Origin: JAIPDZ01 sp034522175
GTDB lineage: Bacteria; Desulfobacterota; DSM-4660; Desulfatiglandales; Desulfatiglandaceae
NCBI GenBank assembly: GCA_034522175.1
Contig: JAXHLQ010000001.1
Span: 2,542,001-2,606,000 of the forward strand
Direction: 5' to 3'
DNA length: 64,000 bases
Both the position numbers and the translations under genes were made by a program. Shown in pieces: positions 37,193-46,056 of this stretch. Numbering within the stretch: the stretch's first letter is position 1; every line of letters starts with the position of its first letter. The notes beneath the pieces are model-generated. The model was given only the letters and a program-made list of their open reading frames with translations. It made no database searches and was not told the origin of the DNA.

Positions 37193-39067
37193 TCAATACC
37201 TCACCGAAGGAAAGAGCTTCTGGTTGGTGTGGGGGAGAAAGAGGGCCGCGATGTACTCATCGGTAAACGGGAGGTGGGTGGAGAGCTCGATGTTGGTCAT
37301 GGAACTGGCGATGTGGGCACACTGGTCAATGGCCTTTTCCGAAAGGAGACACATGCGGGCACCGGTCAGGGAACTGTTGCCGATGAACTGAATCGTCTCA
37401 TGGGGAAGATCCGGGAGAAGACCAATGGCAACGGCCTTGGGAACATCCAGGTAGTTGCCGAATCCACCGGCCACGTAAAAGGTTTCGATCTGATCAAACC
37501 CGAGACCGATGTAATCCAGCAAAGACTTAATGGCCGCAAATACGGCGCCCTTTGATTTGATCAGGTTGTCAATGTCCGTCTCCGTGATGACCACATCCAC
37601 ACCGGATTCGGTCTCGTCGGCAGGTGCAAGGACGTATAAGGGGATATCGTCCTCGATGCGCAGTCGGTCATCCTTTCGCTTCCGATCAAATTTCCCGTCC
37701 TGACCGATGATGTGGTTTCTCACCAGCTCATAGATGGTGGAAATGAGCCCTGAGCCGCATATGCCGACGGGTTTGGCATGACCCACCGTCTCGTAGGTCA
37801 CGCCTTTTTCAGTGATGGTCAGGTTTTCAATGGCCCCGGATTTGGCACGCATGCCGCAGCGGGTGCCGCCCCCCTCAAATGCCGGTCCTGCCGAAGCGGA
37901 ACAGCAGACAAGCCAGTCTTTGTTCCCAATGGCGATCTCCCCGTTGGTGCCGATATCGATCAGTCCCGTGACCGCTTCATGTTCGGTCATTCCGCAGGCC
38001 ATCACGCCCGCCACAATGTCGCCGCCCACATAGGAGGCCACCGCGGGAAGGGATTCCAGGATTCCCTTGGGATTGATCTTGATGCCGATCTCTTCGGCGC
38101 GGATCTGCGGGAATACCCGGGCCGTGGGCACATAGGGATCCAGGCGGATAGAGCATGGGGTCAGACCCAGCAGGAAGTGGGTCATGGTGGTGTTGCCTGC
38201 CGTCACAATGCAGGTGATGTCTTCCAAGGAGAGGTCGTTTTCCTTGCACAACTGGCGGATCAACTGGTTGATATTTTTAATGACCGCCTTGTGCACAGGG
38301 TCCAGCCCGCCCTTCTTACAGGCATAAATCATCCTCGAGATGACGTCTTCTCCGTAGCTCGCCTGGTTGTTGTGGCTTCCCTTTGAACCGATAATCCGGC
38401 CGGTGTTCAGATCAATCAGCTGAGCGACCACGGTGGTGGTCCCCACGTCCACGGCCACCCCGTAATGGAAATCGGCCGTGTTGAGCGGGTCGATCTTCAG
38501 GATATCATAGTGGTTTCCGTTCCGGCTGACCGTGACCGTGATTTTCCATTCATTATCCCTGAGTTTGTCCGACAGGTGCTGGAGGCAATCGAGCGGTGTA
38601 TCCACAAACCGTGAGCCGATTTCCTTGTTCAAGACCCTGGATATCCTTTCGAAATCCGGAACATTATCCTCGGTGGTGGGCGGCGGGAGTTCAAGATATA
38701 TTTTTCGGACGACGGGATCGCCCTTCCCCAATAAGGCTTCCTCTCCCACCGCACTGGTCAGGATCTGCGAATCGTCCACCGTCGATTCGGGCGGGATAAT
38801 CACTTCAAGATGGTCATGAACCGGTGTCTGGCAGGCCAGCACGTACCCTTTCATGATCTCATCGGGTGAAAAGAGCGCCTTGGCCTGTGTCTCCGCCTCA
38901 GCCTTCCCTTTTGAGATCTGAACACGGCATCTGCCGCATACCCCTTCGCCACCGCAAAGATTGCTGATAAACACTTCGGCCTGGTGGGCGGCCTCCAGGA
39001 GGGTGGTTCCTTCTTCAACGTCAACGGCTTTGTCGTTGGGAAAGAATGTAACGGTGTATCGGGTCAT
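37193..39067 (-). CDS. RACo-like ferredoxin/ASKHA protein (reductive activator type)
   Basis: 624 residues, intact. N-terminal plant-type [2Fe-2S] ferredoxin domain with the cysteine pattern NLCGGEGVCGRCRVQ and a final CQ (LACQTPVHD). From about residue 190 come a linker and an ASKHA ATPase fold (DUF4445): VAVDVGTTTVVAQLIDLNTG, GLIDIGTNGEIAIGN, CGSGLISTIYELV, and YVAGGFGNYLDVPKAVAIG. Proteins of this type reduce the cobalt of corrinoid methyl-transfer proteins using ATP. No corrinoid protein or methyltransferase gene lies nearby, so the partner is elsewhere. An alternative is a related activator of another radical enzyme. Confidence 0.85.
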   Translation of the reverse strand: MTRYTVTFFPNDKAVDVEEGTTLLEAAHQAEVFISNLCGGEGVCGRCRVQISKGKAEAETQAKALFSPDEIMKGYVLACQTPVHDHLEVIIPPESTVDDSQILTSAVGEEALLGKGDPVVRKIYLELPPPTTEDNVPDFERISRVLNKEIGSRFVDTPLDCLQHLSDKLRDNEWKITVTVSRNGNHYDILKIDPLNTADFHYGVAVDVGTTTVVAQLIDLNTGRIIGSKGSHNNQASYGEDVISRMIYACKKGGLDPVHKAVIKNINQLIRQLCKENDLSLEDITCIVTAGNTTMTHFLLGLTPCSIRLDPYVPTARVFPQIRAEEIGIKINPKGILESLPAVASYVGGDIVAGVMACGMTEHEAVTGLIDIGTNGEIAIGNKDWLVCCSASAGPAFEGGGTRCGMRAKSGAIENLTITEKGVTYETVGHAKPVGICGSGLISTIYELVRNHIIGQDGKFDRKRKDDRLRIEDDIPLYVLAPADETESGVDVVITETDIDNLIKSKGAVFAAIKSLLDYIGLGFDQIETFYVAGGFGNYLDVPKAVAIGLLPDLPHETIQFIGNSSLTGARMCLLSEKAIDQCAHIASSMTNIELSTHLPFTDEYIAALFLPHTNQKLFPSVRY

Positions 39068-39298
39068 TGAAAACCTCTCCGGTCATTTTTAAGCCCCCGC
39101 ATTGAAGGACTCGGGGCGCACCATTTTCGCTTGTGGGGCCGGCTCAACCCGGAGGCCCTCGCGGCTGAAGCACCCTGTGTTATCTCGAAAACGAATTATA
39201 ACCTGTAATCCTATAACAGTTGGGCATTAAATGTTAAGAACAATTTTCCTTTCCGAAAGATGGACCCCGATATCGAGATCCGTATGCTCAATAAAACA

Positions 39299-39928
39299 TT
39301 ATAACTCGTGTTTTCTTCTCGGGATGTGATTGGCTGCCATAAAGCGTTCCATGGCGCCGTAGGGCTGGGCGCCAACCAGGGCATTGCCGTCCACCAAGAA
39401 CGTGGGGACCATGGTGACACCCATTTTGCGGGAGCGCTCCCAGTCCAGGTCCACTGCTTTACGGAATGTTCGTGTCTTCAGCACGTTTTGGGCTTCCGCT
39501 TTCGGCAGGCCCACCGATTCGGCCAGATTCAGGAGTTCAGGGATCAGGGCAATGTTGATCCCATCCACAAAATAGGCACGGAAGGCCGCCTGATCAAAGG
39601 CCTCCCCCATCCCCCTGGATTCGGCCCATTTCCCAAGCTCCTGGGCCAGACGGCTGTTGAAGGTCATCTTTCGCTCTCCCAGCGGCAGCCCTTCCGCCTC
39701 AGCCACCCGCCTGAGCCGGGCCATGACCTCCGGGATATTGACCATTCGCCCCTCAAAGAGTTTTTCAAGGGTCATCCCCTCCTCGGGGGTTTCGGGGTGA
39801 AGGGGGAAAGCCCGCCATTTCAATTGGATCTCATATTCCCTGCGCAATCGATCACTACGCCCGGTAATGAAGTAGCACCAGGGTCAGACATAGTCGGAGA
39901 AAATTTCCACTGTTTTGGGTTCGGGCAT
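39299..39928 (-). CDS. DsbA/FrnE-family thiol oxidoreductase, predicted selenoprotein (UPWC)
   Basis: 210 codons with an in-frame TGA at codon 15 (39886-39884). The ATG at 39928 is preceded six bases upstream by AAGGAG. The N-terminus reads VEIFSDYV-U-PWCYF, where family members have SDFVCPWCY; selenocysteine would replace the first cysteine of the redox pair. After the TGA, homology continues in frame (FPLHPETPEEGMTLEKLFEG, VTMVPTFLVDGNALVGAQPY), including the cis-proline loop MVPTF. A possible hairpin begins seven bases past the TGA (TGCTAC/GTAGTG, 13-nt loop). Standard translation would start at 39847 and lose the active site. Members act as disulfide oxidoreductases or isomerases. A simple nonsense mutation or a sequencing substitution cannot be excluded. 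Confidence 0.72.
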
Positions 39929-40051
39929 AGGACTCCTTTGCTATGGTGATTCCTGTGAGGTTCCGGACAAAAGCCTCAATTTAAATACGAGGCGTTCAGT
40001 TTAGACAACCCGATACCCTATGGCAAGGGGAAGAGTGCGCGTTCAATGGAC

Positions 40052-40432
40052 CTAAACCGGTGCGGTATCATTCAAGTCCACATAGGCTCGGTCTAAAAAG
40101 CGGGGGGTGCAGACGGCGAGAAAGATGAGGTCCTCCCGGCCCGTATTGCGGATGCGCTGGGGACACCGGGGCGGAATATGGACCACATCTCCAGGCCCCA
40201 CATCCTTCTCGGCGTGATCGCCGAGGTACACGCGGCCCGTCCCCTCCAGAATGACGTACCGCTCGGTGGTGCCGGAAAGCCGGTGCCATCGCGTGGTCAT
40301 GCCCGGTTTTACGCGTGCCCGCGCAATGGAAACCTCCGGATCGTCCGGTCTGTTCGACAGTTCAATGATATAACATCCCTCGGGCGTGTAAAATTCTCTC
40401 TTTTCATCGAATGGTATGATCTGCTCTTTCAT
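40052..40432 (-). CDS. Cupin-domain protein
   Basis: 126 residues from ATG 40432 (MKEQIIPFDEKREF); GGGGAG lies ten bases upstream. The single cupin fold shows VKPGMTTRWHRLSGTTERYV (metal-ligand region with one clear histidine) and GPGDVVHIPPRCPQRIRNTG. Small cupins of this kind are often sugar- or metabolite-binding or are regulators; function is not assignable here. No partner gene is evident, as the neighbours differ widely. Confidence 0.72.
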   Translation of the reverse strand: MKEQIIPFDEKREFYTPEGCYIIELSNRPDDPEVSIARARVKPGMTTRWHRLSGTTERYVILEGTGRVYLGDHAEKDVGPGDVVHIPPRCPQRIRNTGREDLIFLAVCTPRFLDRAYVDLNDTAPV

Positions 40433-40585
40433 CGATGATCGTCTCCCCGGTGGGCATCGTACGGACGTGATGCCACCACTCAACATCGTTGCAGTGCCGG
40501 GTCGCGATGGTTTGTTGAAACCATAAGCACTGAAGGTTATTCAGATATGGGAATTGTGCTGAAATGGGGACCGGCATCACTGTGG

Positions 40586-41077
40586 CTATTTAGAAGGCTT
40601 TTTGATGACTTTTCCCGGGCAGATAAAAGAGATTCCCTGACCCGACTTCATCCCCAGCATCAACCCTTCGATGATCGGCGGGTTCACCGCCTTATCGGCG
40701 CGCCACTTCACGATAAAGTTGGCCCCGAGACCCCCTCTTTCGTCATATTCCTTGATATGGAAATCGGTCGATGCCAGTGGACCCAGTTCTATGGGCTTTT
40801 TTACATAACGCTCGATCCGTTTCCCATTGTTATCATAATAGTCCGCGATCAAAAGGGTGATGGTGTGGGAAGGATCGGTATTTCGAATGCTCAATATGGC
40901 AGACAGGTGAAATGCGCGACCTTTAGGGCCGTAATAGACATTGGAGTAGATGGGGACATAAACCGTCTCTCCATCGGACAGGGTGTCCCCGCCAGCAGCC
41001 GGACATGAGACAAAAATGAGGATCAGCACAATCAGGGCCCCACAGTGTCTGGGACGGGTCGATAATGAAAAGGTCAT
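40586..41077 (-). CDS. DUF3124-type exported protein
   Basis: 163 residues from ATG 41077, preceded by GGGGGA. The N-terminus is a signal peptide ending near FVSC, which could be a weak lipobox. Core motifs ETVYVPIYSNVYYGPKGRAF, LSIRNTDPSHTITLLIADYY and VKWRADKAVNPPIIEGLMLG match DUF3124. These are small exported proteins of unknown role, common in Desulfobacterota and cyanobacteria. It ends 150 bp from the cupin gene. Confidence 0.75.
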   Translation of the reverse strand: MTFSLSTRPRHCGALIVLILIFVSCPAAGGDTLSDGETVYVPIYSNVYYGPKGRAFHLSAILSIRNTDPSHTITLLIADYYDNNGKRIERYVKKPIELGPLASTDFHIKEYDERGGLGANFIVKWRADKAVNPPIIEGLMLGMKSGQGISFICPGKVIKKPSK

Positions 41078-41249
41078 GATCAAGTCCCCCGTGTGCTGAA
41101 AAGGTGCCTGGCGTATGTTCATCCTGACGAACCCAACGGACGGGTGGTCCGATTGGCGGTAAAAGAAGGCCGATCAGGCGACCCGGCACTGCGGAAGGAA
41201 GCCTGTATCGGCCGGTTATCATCGGGGTCGAAGAGCGCCCCTCGGGCGT

Positions 41250-41969
41250 CTACTTTCCCTCTGAGGCCTTGGCCAGGGCTTCGCGGAGTTTGGCGGCACC
41301 CGGGTTGCTGACATCCTTTTCCACCAGGATATCTGTCGGTCTGACGGATTTCCCATAGTACCCCTCATTAAAATCATCATTGACCTTGACCATGGAACCA
41401 TCCAGCGCGAGGCCTGCATATGCTCCCTGTGCAAGAGAGAAGGAGACGAGGTCCGCGGTGACCCCCTTGGCGGAACCCCCGCCGCCCACCGGTCCCAGGG
41501 CCACGGAGGTATCCCCGCCGAGCTTGAATGAGGTCCCGTAGAGGGATTCCAGGCCCCGCTGGGTGCGTATCTGCATGATCAATTGAGAGGATTCCCCCCC
41601 GATTTGAAGCCCGAAGCTTACGGATCCGATGCTGTAAAATGCGGGCTCACTCCATTTCCCCGTTTTTTCATCGCGGACCAGCACCACGCCCCTGCCGCCT
41701 GAGCCCCCGAAGATAAATCCGGCCTTCAAAAGTTGCGGCACGATGAAGACGCCCTTGGTATCCTTGAGGTGCTCCGTGAACCATTTCATGTCCGCTCGTG
41801 TTGTGAAATTATTGAGCGTTACCAGGGCCTGATCCACAAGGATCTGTGGTTTGAGATCTTCCGCTGCACCTGAAGGTGAGGCGGACATTAAGAAGACCGT
41901 TGCCAAAAATAAGCTGACCATCAGTCGAACTGCCATTCTTGAATGCTTCTTTCCATATTTCATTTTCAA
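41250..41969 (-). CDS. Exported YSC84/SYLF-domain protein
   Basis: 239 residues; AGGAGG precedes ATG 41969. Signal peptide at about residues 1-35 (VRLMVSLFLATVFLMSASPS). The SYLF domain shows DTKGVFIVPQLLKAGFIFGG, SFGLQIGGESSQLIMQI and AQGAYAGLALDGSMVKV. The domain binds phosphoinositides in eukaryotes; bacterial copies are exported and of unknown role. The segment 41970-42140 on the right has no gene. Confidence 0.82.
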   Translation of the reverse strand: MKMKYGKKHSRMAVRLMVSLFLATVFLMSASPSGAAEDLKPQILVDQALVTLNNFTTRADMKWFTEHLKDTKGVFIVPQLLKAGFIFGGSGGRGVVLVRDEKTGKWSEPAFYSIGSVSFGLQIGGESSQLIMQIRTQRGLESLYGTSFKLGGDTSVALGPVGGGGSAKGVTADLVSFSLAQGAYAGLALDGSMVKVNDDFNEGYYGKSVRPTDILVEKDVSNPGAAKLREALAKASEGK

Positions 41970-42140
41970 TTCCTCCTGGCATATTTGGTGTGGGTTTTCG
42001 TTTTTTCGTCTCCATTGGGGTGCTTTAAGCCCGGTTCAGAACAAAATATCTTATGTCTTGTGGAGGATGTCAAACAATTTGTACGGGTTTGCCTAAAAAG
42101 AGAATGCGTGGCCGCTTCTAATATGAATCTCTGACTTTGC

Positions 42141-43095
42141 CTATGTTGCCGCTACATTTTTGAGCGGCCGGCCCTCCTTCAGTCTAATGATATTGTCGGC
42201 CACTGCGCGACCCAGTGCTCCGAAAGACTGTTGGGTGACACCGGCCGTGTGCGGCGTAATGACGATGCGATCGTGATGAAGAAAGGGATGGTCCAGAGGA
42301 GGCGGTTCTCTGTTCAGCACGTCGAGCCCGGCGCCGGCGATCTCTCCTCTATTGAGCGCGTCGAGCAGATCCTCCTCATTGACGATGGGGCCACGGCTGA
42401 TGTTGATGAGATAGGCCGTGGGCTTCATCCGTTCGAAAAACGAACGGTTCAGGCGCCCTTGGGTGTCCGGTGTGAGCGTTGCCGTTGAGATGACGAAGTC
42501 GGCCCGGGGGATGAGTGCGTCCAGTCTGTCGGGTGTGGCCACCTCTGACAGGCCCCATGTGTCGGAGGGGTTTTCGGGTGGATGAAGATCGGTGGCCAGG
42601 ATCCTCATTCCCATGGCATGAAGCCGCCGGGCCAGGGCGCTTCCCACGGCCCCGAGACCGATGATCAGTGCGGTCCGGTCAATCAGGGCGTCCCCGGTGG
42701 GTCGACCCCATTTTCCGCTTGTGACACCCTGTTGAGTGACTTTCATCTGGCGGGCGCAGGCCATCATCAGGAATACCCCTCCCTCGGCCGTACATTCCGC
42801 ATGAACCGGGGCCGCTTTTCCGGGGACATTGGCCACAGGGATTCCCGCTAACGGTGGCGGCGGGGATGTCCACGCCTTCCAGCCCCACGCCGAACTGCTG
42901 GATTAACTTCAAATCAGGGGCCAGACCGATAATTTTGGCGGTGATGGGCGTCATGGCCGGGATCAAGACCTCCGCCCAGGGGGCCTCCGCGTTTACCTGA
43001 TCGGGGTTGCATGTGCGCAGGTCTTCACGGGGAAGCAGCTCCGTAAGGACCTCCATCATGGCCGGGAAGAGCTGATCGCAGATCAAAATACGCAT
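42141..43095 (-). CDS. D-2-hydroxyacid dehydrogenase family protein (frameshifted)
   Basis: About 317 residues when a frameshift near 42845 is repaired; the join reads PAATVSGIPVANVPGKAAPV. NAD-binding motif TALIIGLGAVGSALARRLHA. Catalytic region: LINISRGPIVNEEDLLDALN (arginine), AGAGLDVLNREPPPLDHP (glutamate) and VITPHTAGVTQQ (histidine). The family reduces 2-oxoacids to D-2-hydroxyacids with NADH or NADPH; substrate (glycerate, phosphoglycerate, lactate and others) cannot be told. No biosynthetic neighbours point to a pathway. Confidence 0.83.
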
Positions 43096-43188
43096 ACCTG
43101 TTTCCTTTCTTTCAAGTCAAAGGGCGAGTCAAACACCATCTGTGTGGCCTATCTTTCGGGGGTTGTGAAATGGCTGCCATCCCGGGTT

Positions 43189-43980
43189 TCACCGTCCCAG
43201 CTTCAATATCCTGAAGGCGCCGTAGATAACAAGAAGGAACACAACGGCGCCGATGATCAAATCCGGTTTGTTTGAATCGAGCCAATGAACCCCTATTGCC
43301 GCTGCAATCACGCCCATGTTGATGATGACGTCGTTACTCGTGAAGATCATAGACGCTTTCATATGCGCCTCGTGGCTCTTTGACCGCTGGAGCAGGTACA
43401 GGCAGGTGGCGTTGCCCAACAGGGCCAGTCCGGAAACGATAATCATGGTCTTAAAATCCGGCACCCTTTCGATCCCCAAAAATCGCCGGATGACCTCCAT
43501 GAACCCTAAGCCCGCCAGCAGAAGCTGAAAACAGCCGCTAATGGTGGCGATGCGTTTCTTGAGTAAAACCGTGCCCCCCACGGCAAAGAGACTCAATCCG
43601 TAAACAATGGAATCCGCGAGCATGTCCAGGCTGTCCGCCACCAGGCCCATGGATTGTGATATGAACCCCGTTGTTATCTCGATGAGGAAGAACCCAAAAT
43701 TGATGAAGAGAACGCTCCAGAGAAGTTTTCGCTGGGTGGTCTGCTCCACGGCGGCGTGCGGGTCCGTCTTCTCCGTTTTCAGCCGTTTGGCATTGAGGTT
43801 GAGTTCATGGATGGCCGTTTCAATGTCATTCAGCCGTCCCTCGTGGTAGACGCTCAACTGACGTCCGGGGAGATCAAAGTCGAGTTGCCGGATGGCCTGA
43901 AGACCTTCCAGTTTCATCCGGATCAGGGTTTCCTCGGACGGACAGTCCATGCGGCTGATGTTGAAAACGGTTTTATCCAC
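43189..43980 (-). CDS. CDF-family metal transporter with N-terminal HMA-like domain
   Basis: 263 residues. Residues 1-70 resemble a heavy-metal-associated domain with a single cysteine (FNISRMDCPSEETLIRMKLE) instead of the usual CxxC. A cation-diffusion-facilitator membrane part follows, with metal-site aspartates in MGLVADSLDMLADSIVYGL and SNDVIINMGVIAAA. About five membrane segments are predicted. CDF proteins export divalent metals such as Zn, Co, Fe or Mn in exchange for protons; the metal is not assignable. The usual C-terminal cytosolic domain is absent and the HMA-like domain may replace it. Confidence 0.82.
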   Translation of the reverse strand: MDKTVFNISRMDCPSEETLIRMKLEGLQAIRQLDFDLPGRQLSVYHEGRLNDIETAIHELNLNAKRLKTEKTDPHAAVEQTTQRKLLWSVLFINFGFFLIEITTGFISQSMGLVADSLDMLADSIVYGLSLFAVGGTVLLKKRIATISGCFQLLLAGLGFMEVIRRFLGIERVPDFKTMIIVSGLALLGNATCLYLLQRSKSHEAHMKASMIFTSNDVIINMGVIAAAIGVHWLDSNKPDLIIGAVVFLLVIYGAFRILKLGR

Positions 43981-44214
43981 TGTATATGCGTATCCGATCG
44001 AGGGGCTCTATGAGAACGGCGGTTACCTGGACCTGTTGACTCGATATACCCTAACTAACGGATTTGTCGCATGGTTTCAAGTCATAATAGCGCCGATCTG
44101 AAACGGCATTCCGTGAGGTTCCGACCCATAAAACCTATTGACAGGGTATGTTGTGGCCTTTATGGTCGCATCGGCATGGACCCCATATTGAACCCAAGAA
44201 AAGAGGCGAGAAAA

Positions 44215-45075
44215 ATGGATCTACAACATACACAGTATCAGGTTGACGACGGAATAGCCACCATCACACTGAATCGCCCGGAGCAGATGAACGCTTTCAC
44301 ACACATCATGCGAAAGGAGTTAATCGAGATCTTTTCATCCGTGGACGCCGATGACACGGTCCGGGTGGCCGTGGTGACGGGTGCCGGGAAGGCGTTTTGT
44401 GCGGGCGCGGATCTCTCCTCAGGGGGCTCGGCGTTCAACCGGGGGAATCTGGATGGAAAGGAGATTCCCATCAGCCGGCACCGGGACGGCGGGGGCCAGG
44501 TGGCCCTGGCCATCTTCAGCTGCCGCAAACCGGTGATCGCCGCCATCAACGGCCACGCCGTGGGTGTGGGGATCACCATGACGCTGCCCATGGATATCCG
44601 CGTGGTGGCCGAAGATGCCAAGATCGGGTTTGTCTTCACCCGGCGGGGCGTGGTGCCGGAGGCCTGTTCGTCGTGGTTTTTGCCCCGTATCGTGGGGATT
44701 TCAAAGGCCGCCGAACTGGTCTATACGGGACGGGTCTTCCATGCCGGGGACGAAGCCCATTCCGGGCTGTTCAACCATGTGGTTCCGGCTCAGGATGTGC
44801 TCCCCAGGGCCATGGAACTGGCGAGAGAGATCGCGGAAAACACCTCGGCCGTTTCCGTGGCCCTCAGTAAGGGACTTCTATGGCACGGCCTCGGCGAGGA
44901 GGATCCCCAATCCGTTCACCTCATTGATTCGAAATGTTTTTACTGGACGGGCCGGGAGCGGGATGCCCATGAAGGCGTCCAGAGCTTTTTGGACAAGAGG
45001 GCGCCCCAATTTGTGTTGAGCCCCACAAGGGACATGCCGGATTTCTATCCCTGGTGGAAAGAACCCAAAGTATGA
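44215..45075 (+). CDS. Enoyl-CoA hydratase/isomerase (crotonase) family
   Basis: 286 residues from ATG 44215, which follows GAGGCGAG; a further in-frame ATG at 44071 is unlikely. Motifs: ATITLNRPEQMNAFTHIM, oxyanion-hole GKAFCAGADLS, and AAINGHAVGVGITMTLPMDI. One catalytic glutamate appears in GVVPEACSSWFLPRIVG. The family hydrates or isomerises enoyl-CoA thioesters. The closest context gene is the convergent UbiE-like methyltransferase 4 bp away. The 234-bp gap upstream (43981-44214) holds no gene; TTGACA at about 44137 has no strong -10. Confidence 0.88.
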   Translation: MDLQHTQYQVDDGIATITLNRPEQMNAFTHIMRKELIEIFSSVDADDTVRVAVVTGAGKAFCAGADLSSGGSAFNRGNLDGKEIPISRHRDGGGQVALAIFSCRKPVIAAINGHAVGVGITMTLPMDIRVVAEDAKIGFVFTRRGVVPEACSSWFLPRIVGISKAAELVYTGRVFHAGDEAHSGLFNHVVPAQDVLPRAMELAREIAENTSAVSVALSKGLLWHGLGEEDPQSVHLIDSKCFYWTGRERDAHEGVQSFLDKRAPQFVLSPTRDMPDFYPWWKEPKV

Positions 45076-45079
45076 AATC

Positions 45080-45787
45080 CTAAGTGGGTCGTCTCGCCAC
45101 ATGGATGGCCATGACGCCAAACATGTAGGTTCTGTAGAAGATTTTCTGTAACCCGGCGTCTTTCATGGTCGCTGCCAGATTTTCAGGGGACATGAAGGCC
45201 CGGGTGGTGTCGGGCAGGTAGGTGTAGGCCCCCGCTTCTCTGCCGATGAGGCGACCGAGAAAGGGGATCACCGCCCGGAGGTGGAACATGACGAGCGGGT
45301 AAAGAAGGGTACGGGTCGGGGGGGAGGTTTCGAGGCAGCCCACCAGACCGCCCGCCCTGACCACGCGAAGCTGCTCTTCGAAGGCCCGTCGGGGATCCGA
45401 GACATTCCGCATCAGATAGGCGGATGACACGGCATCGAATGAGGCGTTCGGAAAAGGGAGATTAAGTGCGTCGCCGGCACACCAGCGGATTCGGCGGTCA
45501 CCGGAAAGCTTTTGACCCTGACGCATCATATGAAAGGAGAAGTCAATGGCCGTCACGTCGAGCGTCGGGCAGCACTTTAGTGCTTCAACCGGTATCCTCC
45601 CGGTGCCGGTGCCCACATCGAGCAGACGGCCATGTGGTTTTATTCCCACCCGTCTGAGAAGGATGCGTCGCCATCTGAGGTCCTGACCCAGTGAGATCAA
45701 CCGGTTCATCAGGTCGTACCGCCCCGACAGGCGGTCGAACATCCGGCGCACCTGTCGCTCCCGGCGGGTCAATGGGGTTCGAGACAA
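45080..45787 (-). CDS. UbiE/MenG-family methyltransferase
   Basis: 235 residues. SAM-binding class I methyltransferase with LLDVGTGTGRIPVEALKC, AIDFSFHMMRQG and NLPFPNASFDAVSSAYLMRN. The N-terminal block RMFDRLSGRYDLMNRLISLG and the internal TYLPDTTRAFMSPENLA match UbiE/MenG, the C-methylase of the menaquinone or ubiquinone ring. Anaerobes of this kind use menaquinone, so MenG activity is likely, but no other men genes are near. Confidence 0.83.
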   Translation of the reverse strand: MSRTPLTRRERQVRRMFDRLSGRYDLMNRLISLGQDLRWRRILLRRVGIKPHGRLLDVGTGTGRIPVEALKCCPTLDVTAIDFSFHMMRQGQKLSGDRRIRWCAGDALNLPFPNASFDAVSSAYLMRNVSDPRRAFEEQLRVVRAGGLVGCLETSPPTRTLLYPLVMFHLRAVIPFLGRLIGREAGAYTYLPDTTRAFMSPENLAATMKDAGLQKIFYRTYMFGVMAIHVARRPT

Positions 45788-46056
45788 GAATGAATCTCCT
45801 ATATTATCAAAGGTAACTTATTGATATAAAAGTTGAAAATAAAAACTACACGCAAGAAAAGCACCCTATCACAAAGTCTTGCGAGGATAAAGCGGTATCT
45901 TGAGATTCCCCCTGGTACTTGCTTGTTCTTGACAATTCACAGTGGGGAGGGGTAGAGCATGAACAGGGCGTTTACACGGGAACATTAGACGCACCCGCAT
46001 CCCAAACCTCCCCGAAAAGCTTTTGAGGCGGCCCAACACACGAAGGGAGACACATC

